This document shows positions 46,501 to 58,145 of a stretch of 64,000 nt of DNA, one piece after another. The stretch spans positions 1 through 64,000 of the forward strand of contig JAKCWG010000170.1 in NCBI GenBank assembly GCA_021464415.1, written 5' to 3'. Numbering within the stretch: the stretch's first letter is position 1; each line of letters starts with the position of its first letter. The DNA is from Lonicera japonica. Taxonomy: Eukaryota; Streptophyta; Magnoliopsida; Dipsacales; Caprifoliaceae. A program made the position numbers and the translations under genes. The notes under the pieces were generated by a model. That model was not told the DNA's origin, ran no database searches, and saw nothing but the letters and a program-made list of their open reading frames with translations.

Positions 46501-46763
46501 AGTTGCTCCCTCTTGGTGGAAGACCCAAAGGGTTCCACAAAATACGGTGTGTTCTTTCTTGCTTTGTTTTGCTCTTGTTTGTCATTGCTATTTATCTTCC
46601 ATCTATATTTGCTTGAGCTTGTGTTGGTCATACTTGGTTTGAACTAAGATCCTATTGCTTGACGGTTTCCGCCCGCCAAGTGTTTGTGGAAATTCCCGAA
46701 AGGGATTTCTCGAGTTTATTGGTAGATTTGGGAATTGGTTATTGTTCCCACATTCACAACAAG

Positions 46764-46774
46764 TGGTATCAGAG
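46764..46774 (+). promoter_or_regulatory. Primer binding site (initiator tRNA-Met)
   Basis: TGGTATCAGAG starts two bases after the 5' LTR end and is complementary to the 3' end of the initiator tRNA-Met, the usual primer of plant copia elements. Confidence 0.9.
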
Positions 46775-46850
46775 GATTTGGTTGGTGCCTAGTGTTTGGT
46801 ATCAAGGTTTGGCTATTGGGTGCAAGGTTTGTGCGCCAAGTGTTCGATAA

Positions 46851-49800
46851 ATGGCCGAAGGGACTCAAACCGGAGTTGTTGCAACACAAGCTAGTTCTTC
46901 TACCATTGTAGGTGTTGGAAGCACTATGGAGGTTAAGATAAAGCCTTATGACGAGGTTATCAATTTCGGTATTTGGCAAAGACGGATGCGGGGGGTACTC
47001 GTCCAATCAAATTTGCAAGTTGCATTGCTTGGACTTGAGAAAAAGCCGCAAGATATGTCCGAAGACCAATGGAATGAGATTGATAAGAAAGCTATGTCCG
47101 CTATAGAGATGCATGTGACCGACGAAGTGTTGAGAAACTTGATGTCGGAGAAGAATGCAAAGGATATGTGGACTAGGATGGAGGAGATGTACATAGGGAA
47201 GTCTATGTCCAACAAGTTGAACCTCAAGAAGCAACTTTTCAAGTTGGAAATGAAGGAAGGGCAAGATTTGAACAAGCACATCAATGTCTTCAAGGCAATA
47301 GTGCATGACCTTGAGAGAATTGATGTTGTATTTGATGAGGAGGACCGCGCCTTATTGTTGCTTGCTTCATTGCCGGACTCCTATGATCACTTCGTTACTA
47401 CTTTGATATTTGGCAAGACAACGCTCAAGTTTAATGAGGTTGTCAAGGACCTTCAATCGCACGTGGCCATGAAAAAGGGAGGTAACGGGGCAAGCTCTTC
47501 GTCAAGTGAGGGCTTGGTTGCCAAGAGTGGTAGTGGTGAACGAAGTGGGCGGTCAAGGTCACGAGGTGCCAAGAATAGAGGCACGGGTCGGTCTCAATCA
47601 CGAGATCGAAGTAATTGGGAGTGCTTTAAGTGTCACAAGGTAGGCCACATCAAGAAGAATTGTCCGGAGCTAAAAGGTAAGAGGGCGGACGCGCCAAGGG
47701 AGGTTGCGGGAGTTGCGACCCAAGAGGTGGACCAAGAGGTTAACACCGATGTTCTTACTTGTTTTTTAGCGGATCAAAGTAGTGGGTGGATTCTTGATTC
47801 CGGATGCTCCTATCACATGTGCCCGAATCGTAATTGGTTCGTTGACTACACGGAATGCAATGGAGGAGAAATCTTCATGGGCAACGATGCTACATGCAAA
47901 GTTGTTGGTATTGGCACGGTGAAAATAAAGATGTGGGATGGCGTGACCCGCACGCTAAGTGATGTTAGACACGTACCCGCTCTCAAGAAAAATTTGATCT
48001 CCTTAGGCACGCTCGACTCAAAAGGGTGTGTGATTCATGCCGAAGACGGGGCTATGAAGGTGAAGAAGGGATCAATGGTGATTTTGCGCGGCACAAAGTC
48101 ATCGAACAACCTTTATAGGTTGAAAGGAACCACGGTGGTTGGTGGAGCGGCGGTTTCCACGGAAGCAGAAAGGGATGAACTTTTGTTATGGCATATGAGG
48201 CTTGGCCACATGAGCCAACGGGGCATGGAGGAGCTTCATCGACGAAAATTGTTGAAGGGGGTCCATGGGTGCAAGCTCGATTTCTGCAAGTATTGTGTGA
48301 TGGGCAAGCAAACTAGAGTTCGATTTGATACCGCGGAACACAAAAGCCGAGGTATGCTTGATTATATTCACTCCGATGTGTGTGGCCCTTTAGAGGTAGT
48401 TTCTTTAGGCGGTTTTAAATACTTTATGACATTTGTTGATGATTATTCACGTCGAGTCTGGATTTACTACTTGGGGGAAAAATCCGAGGTTTTCGGAAAA
48501 TTCAAGGAGTGGAAGGCTATGGTGGAAAATCAAACGGGTCGGAAAGTAAAGTATTTGAGAAGTGACAACGGAGGGGAGTATAAGGATGGAGAATTCGTGA
48601 AGTTTTGCAAGAATGCCGGCATCAAAAGGCACTTTACCGTGAAGAAAACTCCACAACAAAATGGAGTTGCGGAGAGAATGAACCGTACCATTATGGATAG
48701 GGCGAGAAGTATGAGGATTCATGCCGGCTTGCCGAAAACATTTTGGGCGGCTTGTGTTGATCATGCCGTATACTTGGTCAATAGGTCACCGAATGTGAAT
48801 CTTGGTTTAAAATGTCCGGAAGAAGTATGGTCGGGGCGAGAAGTGGACTACTCTAAGTTAAGAGTGTTCGGGTGCCCGGTATATGCTCATATTCCTAGCG
48901 ACGAGAGATCAAAGAATGACCCGAAGGCTCACCGGTGTATCTTTCTCGGTTTTGGGGGAGAGGTGAAAGGGTTCAAGCTTTGGGATCCGATAGCGAGAAA
49001 GCTTTTGTTTAGCCGGGATGTGACATTTGATGAGGGGGCTATGCTTAAGGAACGGGAATACCAAGAGATCAATGATAACGGTAGGGTTAATACGGTCAAG
49101 ATTCCAATTCTAGTTCCAAGTCCGTCGGTTACCGGAAGTGGTGGAGCATCTTCAAGCGGTAGTAGAGATGATTCTCATGAAATTCAACCGAATGACGACG
49201 CGGTTGAGGTGGAGCTAGAGGAAGAGGAATCCGAGGAAAGACCGGGTGAGGTGGAGCCGGAACCATCGATAGCACGAGATAGACCACGACGGGAAATCAA
49301 ACCACCCTCAAGGTTTGGTTGGGAAGACGAGGTCAACTATGCCCTTATTACAAGTGAGGGTGATCCAACTAGTTATAAAGAAGCCATTAGTGTCGAAGAC
49401 AAGGATAGTTGGATGGGTGCTATGGTAGAGGAGATGGAGGCTTTACGAGTGAATTCCGTTTGGGATTTGGTTCCTAGGCCTAAGGACCGGAGTATTATCG
49501 GTTCCAAATGGGTATTTAGGAAGAAAGAAGCAATCAACAAAGATGAAGCACCGAAATTCAAGGCACGGTTAGTAGCGAAGGGGTTTGCTCAAAAGGAAGG
49601 GGTTGATTATGATGAGATTTTTTCCCCGGTTGTGAGACACACTTCGATACGGGTTTTGCTTGCTATGGTAGCTCAATTTGATTTGGAGCTTGAGCAAATG
49701 GATGTAAAAACGGCTTTTCTTCATGGTGATTTGAAGGAGACAATTTACATGGCGCAACCTGAAGGGTTCAAGGAAGTAGGTAAGGAGAAATTTGTTTGTC

Positions 49801-50930
49801 GGCTCAAGAAGTCATTGTATGGACTAAAGCAGTCGCCAAGGCAATGGTACCTACGGTTTGATTCATTTATGTTGCGGATTGGTTATCGTCGGTGTGATGG
49901 TGATCATTGTGCCTATGTTCGGAACTTTGATGATGGCTCATTTATCTTGTTGATGCTTTATGTGGATGATATGCTTATAGCGTGTCGAGATATGTCAAAG
50001 GTGAAGGAGCTCAAGGTGCAATTGGGCCGGGAATTTGACATGAAGGATCTTGGGGCCGCACAAAAGATCCTTGGTATGGAGATTCGGAGAGATAGAAAGG
50101 TTGGCAAGTTGTGGCTTTCGCAAAAGAAATATATTTCTCATGTCATTGAGAAATTCAATATGTCGAGTGCGAAACCAGTTTCTACTCCGTTAGCTCCTCA
50201 TTTTGCTTTATCCGCAAAGCAATGTCCTTCATCTCTTGATGAGTGTGCCGAGATGTCGACAACACCGTATGCTTGCGCGGTTGGTTGTCTTATGTATGCC
50301 ATGGTGTGTACAAGGCCGGATCTAGCTCACGCGGTTGGAATGGTTAGTAGGTATATGTCGAATCCGGGTAAAGAGCATTGGAATGCGGTTAAATGGGTTC
50401 TTCGATATCTACAGGGTACCAAGTCCTTGGGTATAGTGTTTGAGCGAAAAGATGGGGCTGATAGTGTTGCGGGATTCGTAGACTCCGATTATGCGGGAGA
50501 CCTTGATAAAAGAAGGTCAACCACGGGTTATGTGTTCACTTTGGCAAGTGGGCCGGTTTCGTGGAGATCTATGTTACAAGCAACAAGTGCTTTGTCTACG
50601 ACAGAGGCAGAGTACATGGCACTCACGGAGGCGTCGAAGGAGGCGGTATGGTTGAAAGGCTTAGTGAGCGAGTTGTGCTTGAAGCATGAGAGTATTTTGC
50701 TACGGTGTGATAGTCAAAGTGCACTTTTCTTAGCTAAGAATCAAGTGTATCATGCTCGTACGAAGCACATTGATGTACGGTATCACCGAGTTCGGGATTG
50801 GGTTAATTCCGGGGAAGTCGTCCTAGAAAAGGTGAATACGGATGAGAATGCGGCCGATATGCTCACAAAACCGGTAACCGCGGAGAAGTTTAGGCATTGC
50901 CTAAAGCTTCTTAATCTCACTTCATGTTGA
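46851..50930 (+). CDS. Copia gag-pol polyprotein, intact
   Basis: A single 1359-residue frame. Gag begins with a WQRRM-type N-terminus and a UBN2-like capsid region (about 30-210), then an Arg/Ser-rich stretch and a CX2CX4HX4C zinc knuckle at C258-C271. The protease active site is D316 in LDSGCSYHMC. The pre-integrase zinc-binding region has H448, H453, C479 and C482. The integrase catalytic triad is D509, D572 and E608 (35-residue D-E spacing), with the GKQ..RF and LRSDNGGEY landmarks. Reverse transcriptase spans about 860-1110, with MDVKTAFLHGDL, YGLKQSPRQWY and YVDD at 1037-1040. RNase H has D1211, E1252 and D1287 and the ARTKHIDVRYH tail. There is no stop, frameshift or lost catalytic residue. 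The ATG at 46851 follows the primer site by 76 bases and is the first in-frame one. Confidence 0.96.
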   Translation: MAEGTQTGVVATQASSSTIVGVGSTMEVKIKPYDEVINFGIWQRRMRGVLVQSNLQVALLGLEKKPQDMSEDQWNEIDKKAMSAIEMHVTDEVLRNLMSEKNAKDMWTRMEEMYIGKSMSNKLNLKKQLFKLEMKEGQDLNKHINVFKAIVHDLERIDVVFDEEDRALLLLASLPDSYDHFVTTLIFGKTTLKFNEVVKDLQSHVAMKKGGNGASSSSSEGLVAKSGSGERSGRSRSRGAKNRGTGRSQSRDRSNWECFKCHKVGHIKKNCPELKGKRADAPREVAGVATQEVDQEVNTDVLTCFLADQSSGWILDSGCSYHMCPNRNWFVDYTECNGGEIFMGNDATCKVVGIGTVKIKMWDGVTRTLSDVRHVPALKKNLISLGTLDSKGCVIHAEDGAMKVKKGSMVILRGTKSSNNLYRLKGTTVVGGAAVSTEAERDELLLWHMRLGHMSQRGMEELHRRKLLKGVHGCKLDFCKYCVMGKQTRVRFDTAEHKSRGMLDYIHSDVCGPLEVVSLGGFKYFMTFVDDYSRRVWIYYLGEKSEVFGKFKEWKAMVENQTGRKVKYLRSDNGGEYKDGEFVKFCKNAGIKRHFTVKKTPQQNGVAERMNRTIMDRARSMRIHAGLPKTFWAACVDHAVYLVNRSPNVNLGLKCPEEVWSGREVDYSKLRVFGCPVYAHIPSDERSKNDPKAHRCIFLGFGGEVKGFKLWDPIARKLLFSRDVTFDEGAMLKEREYQEINDNGRVNTVKIPILVPSPSVTGSGGASSSGSRDDSHEIQPNDDAVEVELEEEESEERPGEVEPEPSIARDRPRREIKPPSRFGWEDEVNYALITSEGDPTSYKEAISVEDKDSWMGAMVEEMEALRVNSVWDLVPRPKDRSIIGSKWVFRKKEAINKDEAPKFKARLVAKGFAQKEGVDYDEIFSPVVRHTSIRVLLAMVAQFDLELEQMDVKTAFLHGDLKETIYMAQPEGFKEVGKEKFVCRLKKSLYGLKQSPRQWYLRFDSFMLRIGYRRCDGDHCAYVRNFDDGSFILLMLYVDDMLIACRDMSKVKELKVQLGREFDMKDLGAAQKILGMEIRRDRKVGKLWLSQKKYISHVIEKFNMSSAKPVSTPLAPHFALSAKQCPSSLDECAEMSTTPYACAVGCLMYAMVCTRPDLAHAVGMVSRYMSNPGKEHWNAVKWVLRYLQGTKSLGIVFERKDGADSVAGFVDSDYAGDLDKRRSTTGYVFTLASGPVSWRSMLQATSALSTTEAEYMALTEASKEAVWLKGLVSELCLKHESILLRCDSQSALFLAKNQVYHARTKHIDVRYHRVRDWVNSGEVVLEKVNTDENAADMLTKPVTAEKFRHCLKLLNLTSC

Positions 50931-51030
50931 AGGAGGAGGGTGTGACCTTGGAGGTGTCGGGATAATCTCTAAGGGGATGCACGGTTCTTATCCCGAGGTG
51001 AAGCAATCGAGGTTGGCTTGGGATTACTCG

Positions 51031-51043
51031 CCAAGGTGGAGAT
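51031..51043 (+). promoter_or_regulatory. Polypurine tract
   Basis: CCAAGGTGGAGAT abuts the 3' LTR start (51044), where plus-strand DNA synthesis is primed in copia elements. Confidence 0.75.
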
Positions 51044-51843
51044 TGTTGTGTTTGGCTTGTAATCAATGCCAAGCAAGCAGGTATGGTGCAAAACATTTTT
51101 TGCACCAAAACAATGCATGCGGATTGGGTGCAAATTAGTTTTTGCACCAAAACAGTGCATGCGGATTGGGTGCAAATCAGTTTTTGCACCAAAACATAAT
51201 ACTCGGCGGAGGTGCAAAAAGTGTTTTGCACCAAGTCAGTGTACTCGAGAATGGGTGCAAAATGTGTTTTGCACCTGGGCGGCGGAGGTGCAAAAAGTGT
51301 TTTGCACCAAGTCAGTGTACTCGAGAATGGGTGCAAAACGTGTTTTGCACCTGGGCGGGTAAAAGGAAATTGTCTTGTTTTTTCACTTGGTATAAATAGA
51401 AAGGCTTATTTCTATTTTAGATAGACTTGAAAGAGAGTTGCTTTGTGAGAGTGAAAGAGAGAAAGACTTGTGCTTAGCTAGGGTTTAGCTAAGGTGAGAG
51501 GTGATCTTTGGAGGTTTGTTCCATTGATCTAGAGTAAGGATTATTGTGAGAGAATTCTTGTAAGTTCTTGGTTATCAATAAAAGTTGCTCCCTCTTGGTG
51601 GAAGACCCAAAGGGTTCCACAAAATACGGTGTGTTCTTTCTTGCTTTGTTTTGCTCTTGTTTGTCATTGCTATTTATCTTCCATCTATATTTGCTTGAGC
51701 TTGTGTTGGTCATACTTGGTTTGAACTAAGATCCTATTGCTTGACGGTTTCCGCCCGCCAAGTGTTTGTGGAAATTCCCGAAAGGGATTTCTCGAGTTTA
51801 TTGGTAGATTTGGGAATTGGTTATTGTTCCCACATTCACAACA
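51044..51843 (+). repeat. 3' LTR of the copia element (800 bp)
   Basis: The offset from the 5' LTR is exactly 5082 bases throughout. It differs from the 5' copy by one base (T for G at about 51197). It contains the seven palindromes, a TATA box at 51391-51399 and AATAAA at 51577-51582. It is followed by the target duplication TGGAG. Confidence 0.95.
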
Positions 51844-51848
51844 TGGAG

Positions 51849-53013
51849 TCGGTCAAGTGACTTGCTCACCTCACTAATATATATGTAAAAAGCAGATCCA
51901 ACTTTTTTTTGGTGGAGGGTTCATTTTCGCACTTCAAATAATTTCCACTCACAAAAGGTACTAATTATTGGCCATTAAAATTTTTGTACCTACAGTGACT
52001 TTTACTTTATAGGGTCTATCAAATGGCAACTGAGTCAGTACTTTATGAAGTAAATCATGAATTCAAATTTCATGAGATGACATTCTTAAAAGGTTAGGTT
52101 ATTAGCATTTTATTATGAAAATCTCCTAATTTAAACATAAATGACGTAGCTTTAACAGCACCTAGAAAAAACTAATCGAAGGGTGCGCAAAATAACTGCA
52201 TCATATATTAAATTTAAAATCAAGTGATGATATGATCACAAACTATATATGAAATATGGGGATGGTGTGGCAAATCAGAAAACTTTACGATTGAATCAAC
52301 TCATATTGAACCTAAAAAAATCGAAACGCAAAAGTTCAGTTCAAATTTAGGGTGTGTCAGTGTAAAAACAAATCAAACAAAACTAAACTGAATCAATTGC
52401 TATATATATGGCGTCATTTTGTATTATATAATACGATAGTGTGAGACTTAAAGATCTATATCAAAATTTTATGCACAAATTAGAAAGGGAACAAAAAAAT
52501 AAATCAAATAGCATACACCTTAAACGACGGGATCCCACTATTATGAGATTACAGAGATAACTAATAACAGCTCCTCAATAATCAAAATTTTAACATTATC
52601 ACTCATTCTCTTTTTATATCAACATAGTATATAATTAACCAATCCCTTCAAGGACCTATGTTTATGCTTTAATGGCACCACATTCATGCATGTTCTTCCA
52701 CTTGAAGTTTTGTTGTGTTGGTAAAAAAACTTGTTAATAGCAGAAATATATCAGCTTTCCTAAATGTAATTTCTCCCGTGATACGGACAAAATCCTTTGA
52801 AAGCCATAAGTTTGTCTCGCAAATACGGAGAACAATATTAAATTAATTTTAGAAAACATATATATATATATATAAATCGAATTAACTCGAACTAAAAAAT
52901 TCAATTCGGAGATCCTGAACATAGAAGATTAAAAAAGAGCAGTACGTGATGTTGAAACCTTAACAGTTCGTTTGGATGGAAGGAATGGGAAAGGAAAAGA
53001 CGAGAGGGGATTG
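51849..53013. other. Intergenic, no gene seen
   Basis: AT-rich. From about 52968 the sequence TTCGTTTGGATGGAAGGAAT resembles a MITE end whose partner (CAATCCAAATGG, about 62176-62187) lies beyond the large element that follows. Confidence 0.4.
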
Positions 53014-54003
53014 TATTTTTTTTTGGGGCAATTAGTATTACACCCCTCTATTCTAACTTATTTAGTAGTAAGGACAAGGAAGATCTAGATATTAGTATCT
53101 AGTCCTCCTTATCTTAATTATCCATCCTGCATTAACTAAGGAAATTTGCAACAGACGGAAATACCCCCTATAACTTAATTAAGGAAACTACAATTGATTG
53201 ATCTTTTTACTTTTGTTTGATTTCCTGGATAACTTACCAATTTTATAGTTTTAATTCATATAATTATTAAAACCATATATAATTATATAACTACATATAT
53301 AGACACATAAAATAGATACTTTCGTCAAAACAGGTATGGTTTTCAGAAAATATAACGTTTTTTAAATATGTTTCAAAATATACTTAATATAAATTAATAC
53401 ACTTTTTATATAAATACTTAGATTATATAAAGTACCAAACTGATACATACAATTGTCATAAAAAAACATGTAATATACGAAAAGAACCTAACAGATATTT
53501 TACGTGTAATTAATGAAACAGTTAAAACTAACATGTATTAAATATATGAAACAGGTAAATTGTGTAATTCGAATAATTGTGCAAACTACATATATATTAC
53601 ATGTATATATGTTACAAATATATAAAATATTTTACATGTAAATATATACAATATTTGAGTTAAAATTTCCCTGATTATATTTGTCTAGCTGAAATAAAAT
53701 GTAACACTCTAAATAAATGTGCACATAAAGATGATATGGTAATTAAATACGAAATAATTAATCACGAATCAAACCGATAAGTAATATATATATATAGGTA
53801 TTTATTTTTCTTCGTGGGTATTGGAATATACCTGTTTAAATAGCCGAAACAGTTATGCGAATTTAAACACATGATTCGTGATTTCCACCGGGAATTGCAA
53901 CCAACGCGACCATTTGTATTCCGCAACCGTCATTTATTGGAAGGTCTCTACTCCGATAGGTGCTCAAACATCCGTTACTATATAAGTCGTGCAAAAGTTT
54001 TAA

Positions 54004-54297
54004 AACGTTATAACTTTTCCCCAACGATTTTTAAAGCCCAACAAAAGGCAACGATTTTGTGATCAAACCCCGTCTCCACCCCCATACCAGTATCCGAAAG
54101 ATTTAAATGATGGTGAAGGCGAATACGAAAGAGACGAAGAAGAAAACAACGACATTGATGATGTTGAGGAGGACGAAGACGAGGATGAGGACAATGGATG
54201 GTATGACCTCGGCAACAATAATGATGATGATGCCGACGACGGAATTCAATCTGAGCATGAGCCATAGGCGGATGATTTAGAAGATATTGAATGGTGA
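54004..54297 (+). pseudogene. Acidic ORF fragment without start codon
   Basis: A frame open from 54004 to a TAG at 54265 contains PSPPPYQYPKDLNDGEGEYE, then a run of about 45 mostly Asp and Glu residues with the break NGWYDLGNN. Beyond the TAG the same frame continues ADDLEDIEW to a TGA at 54295. The composition change and the continued acidic tail suggest the decayed C-terminal exon of a captured or transposon-borne gene. No family can be named. Confidence 0.3.
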
Positions 54298-55320
54298 TGG
54301 TTGATTATTGTTTGTTTCCTTTTTTTTGTTTAATGTGAAAGATTGATTTTTTTGTTAAACATGGAAACTTTGTTTGAATATTAATTGGTTTATTAAAATT
54401 ATTATTAATTGTCTATAATTGGTAAATTCTTTCCATTTTTAATGTTGATGTGATTGAGAATTAATGTCTGCGTGATTTAATATATATGTTGTTATGCCGT
54501 ATTACTTGGCTACATGTTTTGTATATCTGATTTTATTTTGGATGCGTGCTAATATATTGGATCCACTGCAATTTATTTTGTGTGAAACATTAAAATTATC
54601 TTGATCAATTTTATCGTGTCTATATTTTTTAGTATAATTGGTAGGTTTATTTTATTTCCTTTTTTACGATAATATGTATTTAATTGAGAATCTACATTTA
54701 TTTGGATTTTTTTTAAGAATGTTTATGTAACCGTTATAATTACTTTTGGGATGTTTGGGCTGTTAAATTTGTGGGCGTGTGCATTGTCTATAGAAATTTC
54801 GTTGGGTATATACAATCAAACCATCATACAATGGGGTTTCACGATGAATTGTTTCATATAATTGAACATATAAATAAATTGATTTTTCAAAATTATTAAA
54901 TGCGATTGTGTATTTTAATAACAATTGTATTTATATAATATAATATAATATATAAAAACGTGGTACTTAAGTACACAGATATATTATTTTTTATGTATAA
55001 CAATTTTTTAATAATATTATTAATTAATTTGGAATGAAAACACCCTATCCCAGGTATTCAAAGTAGGTAGATATTTTAAGGAAAATTTAAGTTGTATATG
55101 TTAGAAATAGCATTTTTATATTAGAATGCTTATAGTAAAGATAATTATATATTTAGCAACATGCTGTAAGAAAATTAATAATTAATATGTATGATCTTAA
55201 TTATAATAAACTTATTTATTACTGTAGCATTGCTCCAAAAATATATATCTAAATGATTGCAAAATATTTTTTATATAATCGAATATATATATAATTGAAT
55301 ACATATCTAAATGTAACAGT
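54298..55320. other. AT-rich interior of the large element
   Basis: Nothing recognisable. Many short TA-rich palindromes. Confidence 0.35.
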
Positions 55321-55324
55321 CATA

Positions 55325-56080
55325 CATATTTATGTATATCAGATAGCTTTATAAAAATAGTTATATAATCAAATAAATTGTTAAAACACATATATATGTG
55401 TTTGTATAATTGAATAAACAATTATATATGTGTAGCTATATATAATTTACTAAACAAACATGTATAATTGCAAATTCATGTAAATTAGATCAATGGATAG
55501 TAACTATATAACAAATTTACGTAAGAACATACTGAATATCTAGCACGTATATTGAAAAGATAATTAACTAATTGAATAAATAATTATATCAAATATATTT
55601 GTATAATTGAATAAATAATTATGTATCTATGGAAATGCTCTAAGTAAACATATGCGAAAATAATAAATATAACATATATATATATAATAGTAAATAATAT
55701 CATATTTATGTATATCAGATAGCTTTATAAAAATAGTTATATAATCAAATAAATTGTTAAAACATATATATTATATATATATATATGTATGTTTGTATAA
55801 TTGAATAAATAATTAGATATGTGTAGCTATATATAATTTACTAAATAAACATGTATAATTGCAAATTCATGTAAATTAGATCAATGTATAGTAACTATAT
55901 AACAGATTTACGTAAGACCATATTGAATATCTAGCACATATATTGAAAAGATAATTAAGTAAGTGAATAAATAATTTTATCAAATATATTTATATAATTG
56001 AATAAATAATTATGTATATATGGAAATACTCTAAGTAAGAATATGCGAAAATAATAAATATATAACATATATATATATAT
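55325..56080. repeat. Tandem duplication with 376-bp period
   Basis: TATGTATATCAGATAGCTTT at 55331 recurs at 55707, and both are followed by AAAAATAGTTATATAATCAA, CATGTATAATTGCAAATTCA, TATCTAGCAC and ATGCGAAAATAATAAATA. Copies differ mainly in the length of TA runs. Confidence 0.8.
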
Positions 56081-56759
56081 GTATATATATTATAGTAAAT
56101 AATATCTATATAGTATGATATATAAGAATTAGGAGATATTGTATTTGAATAGACATGTAACACTAGTATTAACTCATGAGTAATATGAGTAGTTTTCAAA
56201 CATCAAAAATACCTACAAATATATGTATTGATGTAGGATATAAATCAGGCAATTGTATATATTGGTTTTTATACCGAGATATTAAATTTGTTGAATTGGT
56301 TCCAACTATAAATGACTGTAATATAATTTTCGTCCTTAATTCATTCAATAAGTATAGCTAATTACTTTTACATAAAGTGTAAATGAATTAAGACATATTA
56401 GAGAAAAACCAGTATTGTACATGTATTTAAGTAATATGAAAATATCGTCTCTTTTGTAGTCGAAAAAGAAATTTTATTCATGTATGTATACATGTATTAG
56501 CTCGGCCTGTGCTTTGCACATGTGAATGTTGGTAGTAAATTAAATGGTTGCTTATGCTATCTAGGCTTAACTATTCAACCTACGAAGAATTCGATATAAA
56601 GCATTGCACGGGTGAACATAATGATAAAATAACATTTGTGTAAATGAAACCTTTTGTATTAATACAAAGGCTATAAATCGCTAAAATTCGTGTATATCGA
56701 TACACATTAGTATACGTTTAACATAAATGAAAATACAAAGGTGTACAATGAATAGTTTA

Positions 56760-58145
56760 GATTGGGTGTATTTGGGATAAACTTGTAATTTTCTTTAGTG
56801 TGAGAGTTTATGATGTAAACTTGTAATTTTCTTTAGTGAGATTGCGTGTATTTGGGATAACGGTTGAAAATTACATTTTTTTTTGTAATCCTTACATTGT
56901 ACAAATGTTGTCTCAATAGTAAAATTGGTTGGACATGGACTAGTGTCGATTCGCAGAAACCACGAAATTCTTGGTGTTTTATATTATTTTAATCTTACAA
57001 TGCATTTTAGCGTCCTTTCGTCAAATCTATATATTTGGTGGTCCATGATCTGTGCAGGGGATTTTTGTGTTCCGTTATTGTAGTAGTCAAATCCCAACAG
57101 CTGATATCAGAGTATTCGAGGTTACACAAGGTGTTTGATAAAAAGTCTTGCCTAGATTTTTTATTCATAACATAGGATTTGTTCGACTTTATCACTTGTG
57201 AAAATTATGGCTGGTAATATTGCTTCACAGTTAAGGTGAGATATTTGATTGAATGGTCGAGTTTACTCTTGAAATGAGAGTAATGGACAACTAATGCAAA
57301 ATATGGATGAAAGGTTCGATAACCATTTGTAAGGTCTATGGACAACGGTTCGATCTTCGCCGAAGAATAAGATTAATTATTGTCAGGATCCAATTTTAGC
57401 AAGTCTAAATCTAAGGACTTGGAGCGGTTCTAAAAGTGTTAAAAATAAGTCGTTCTTTGCTCTGTATTTGAACAAAGATGGAGGTGGCGACTCAAGGAAT
57501 TGTACCATACAATGCTAGAATTCTGCTTATTACTTTTTAGAGATAATCTCACAATCTCAAAAGGGTTAAACTCTATGTGCTGTCATACTCAACAGCGAAG
57601 GTTCATGTTATGACATTGTGCAGTGTAGTCCGTGTTGTATGACATGTTTGTGTCTGGTTTATTTCATCTGTATTTTGATCTCGTTGATGTGCGAAAATAT
57701 GCGCAAAGAGAAAAAGGCTTTTTACGTGTCTTGTGTGCCTTCATGGGAGTGATGTGTATAACCACTTGGACTTTCTTGAAATAAGAGAATAAAATATGGA
57801 GAGAAAATTTCGTGAACTCTTGTTTGAGGTTAATTTTTCTTGAATGAAAGAGTTTATGACGTAAACATCTAATTTCCATGTGTGAGATTTGGTGCATTTG
57901 GTCTGAGTGTAAAAAAGTGCATTTTTCTTGTAATTCTTGCATTGTACGAATGCTATCTTAATAGGGAAATTGGCTTTGCATGGACTAGTGGTAATTCCTC
58001 GATACCACATAATTCTTGGCGTTCTCTATTATATTAATCTTGCAACGCATTTGAGCATCATTCCGTCAAATCCATATATTTGGTGGGCTGTGATATGTGT
58101 CGGGAGAATTTTGCGTTCCGTTGTCGTAATCGTAAAATCTCAACA
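56760..58145 (+). mobile_element. Internally deleted LTR retrotransposon relic
   Basis: Two related LTR-like blocks end in CAAATCCCAACA (57099) and AAAATCTCAACA (58145). Both contain GTTTATGA.GTAAAC, TTGTACGAATG-like, TGGACTAGTG, AATTCTTGG.GTT and CCGTCAAATC.ATATATTTGGTGG words. Right after the first comes TGATATCAGAG, a one-base variant of the tRNA-Met primer site, and an ATGGCTGG start-like codon context at 57207. Only about 700 bases separate the blocks, so nearly all coding sequence is lost. It lies inside the large element. Confidence 0.55.

Larger units (their letters stand above)
45962..46761 (+). repeat. 5' LTR of the copia element (800 bp)
   Basis: U3 runs from 45962 to about 46340. 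It contains seven 22-bp palindromes (46003-46269) and a TATA box at 46309-46317. R/U5 follows, with an AATAAA signal at 46495-46500, and the LTR ends CATTCACAACA. It is identical to the 3' LTR except for one substitution in the fourth spacer at about 46115. Confidence 0.95.
45962..51843 (+). mobile_element. Complete Ty1/copia retrotransposon, Tnt1/Tork type
   Basis: A 5882-bp element with two 800-bp LTRs (45962-46761 and 51044-51843), each starting TGTTGTG and ending CACAACA, flanked by a perfect 5-bp target duplication TGGAG (45957-45961 and 51844-51848). Inside are a tRNA-iMet primer binding site two bases after the 5' LTR, one uninterrupted gag-pol frame and a polypurine tract against the 3' LTR. 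By eye the LTRs differ at a single base (CAGAATAC against CATAATAC), so the insertion is very recent and every part needed for transposition appears present. Gag start, YVDD context and domain order place it near Tnt1. Confidence 0.97.

Noticed and set aside
53871..54062. 63-codon plus-strand frame MIRDFHRELQ
   Set aside because: It has no recognisable family and overlaps the acidic ORF scrap in another frame; it was too weak to call inside a decayed element.
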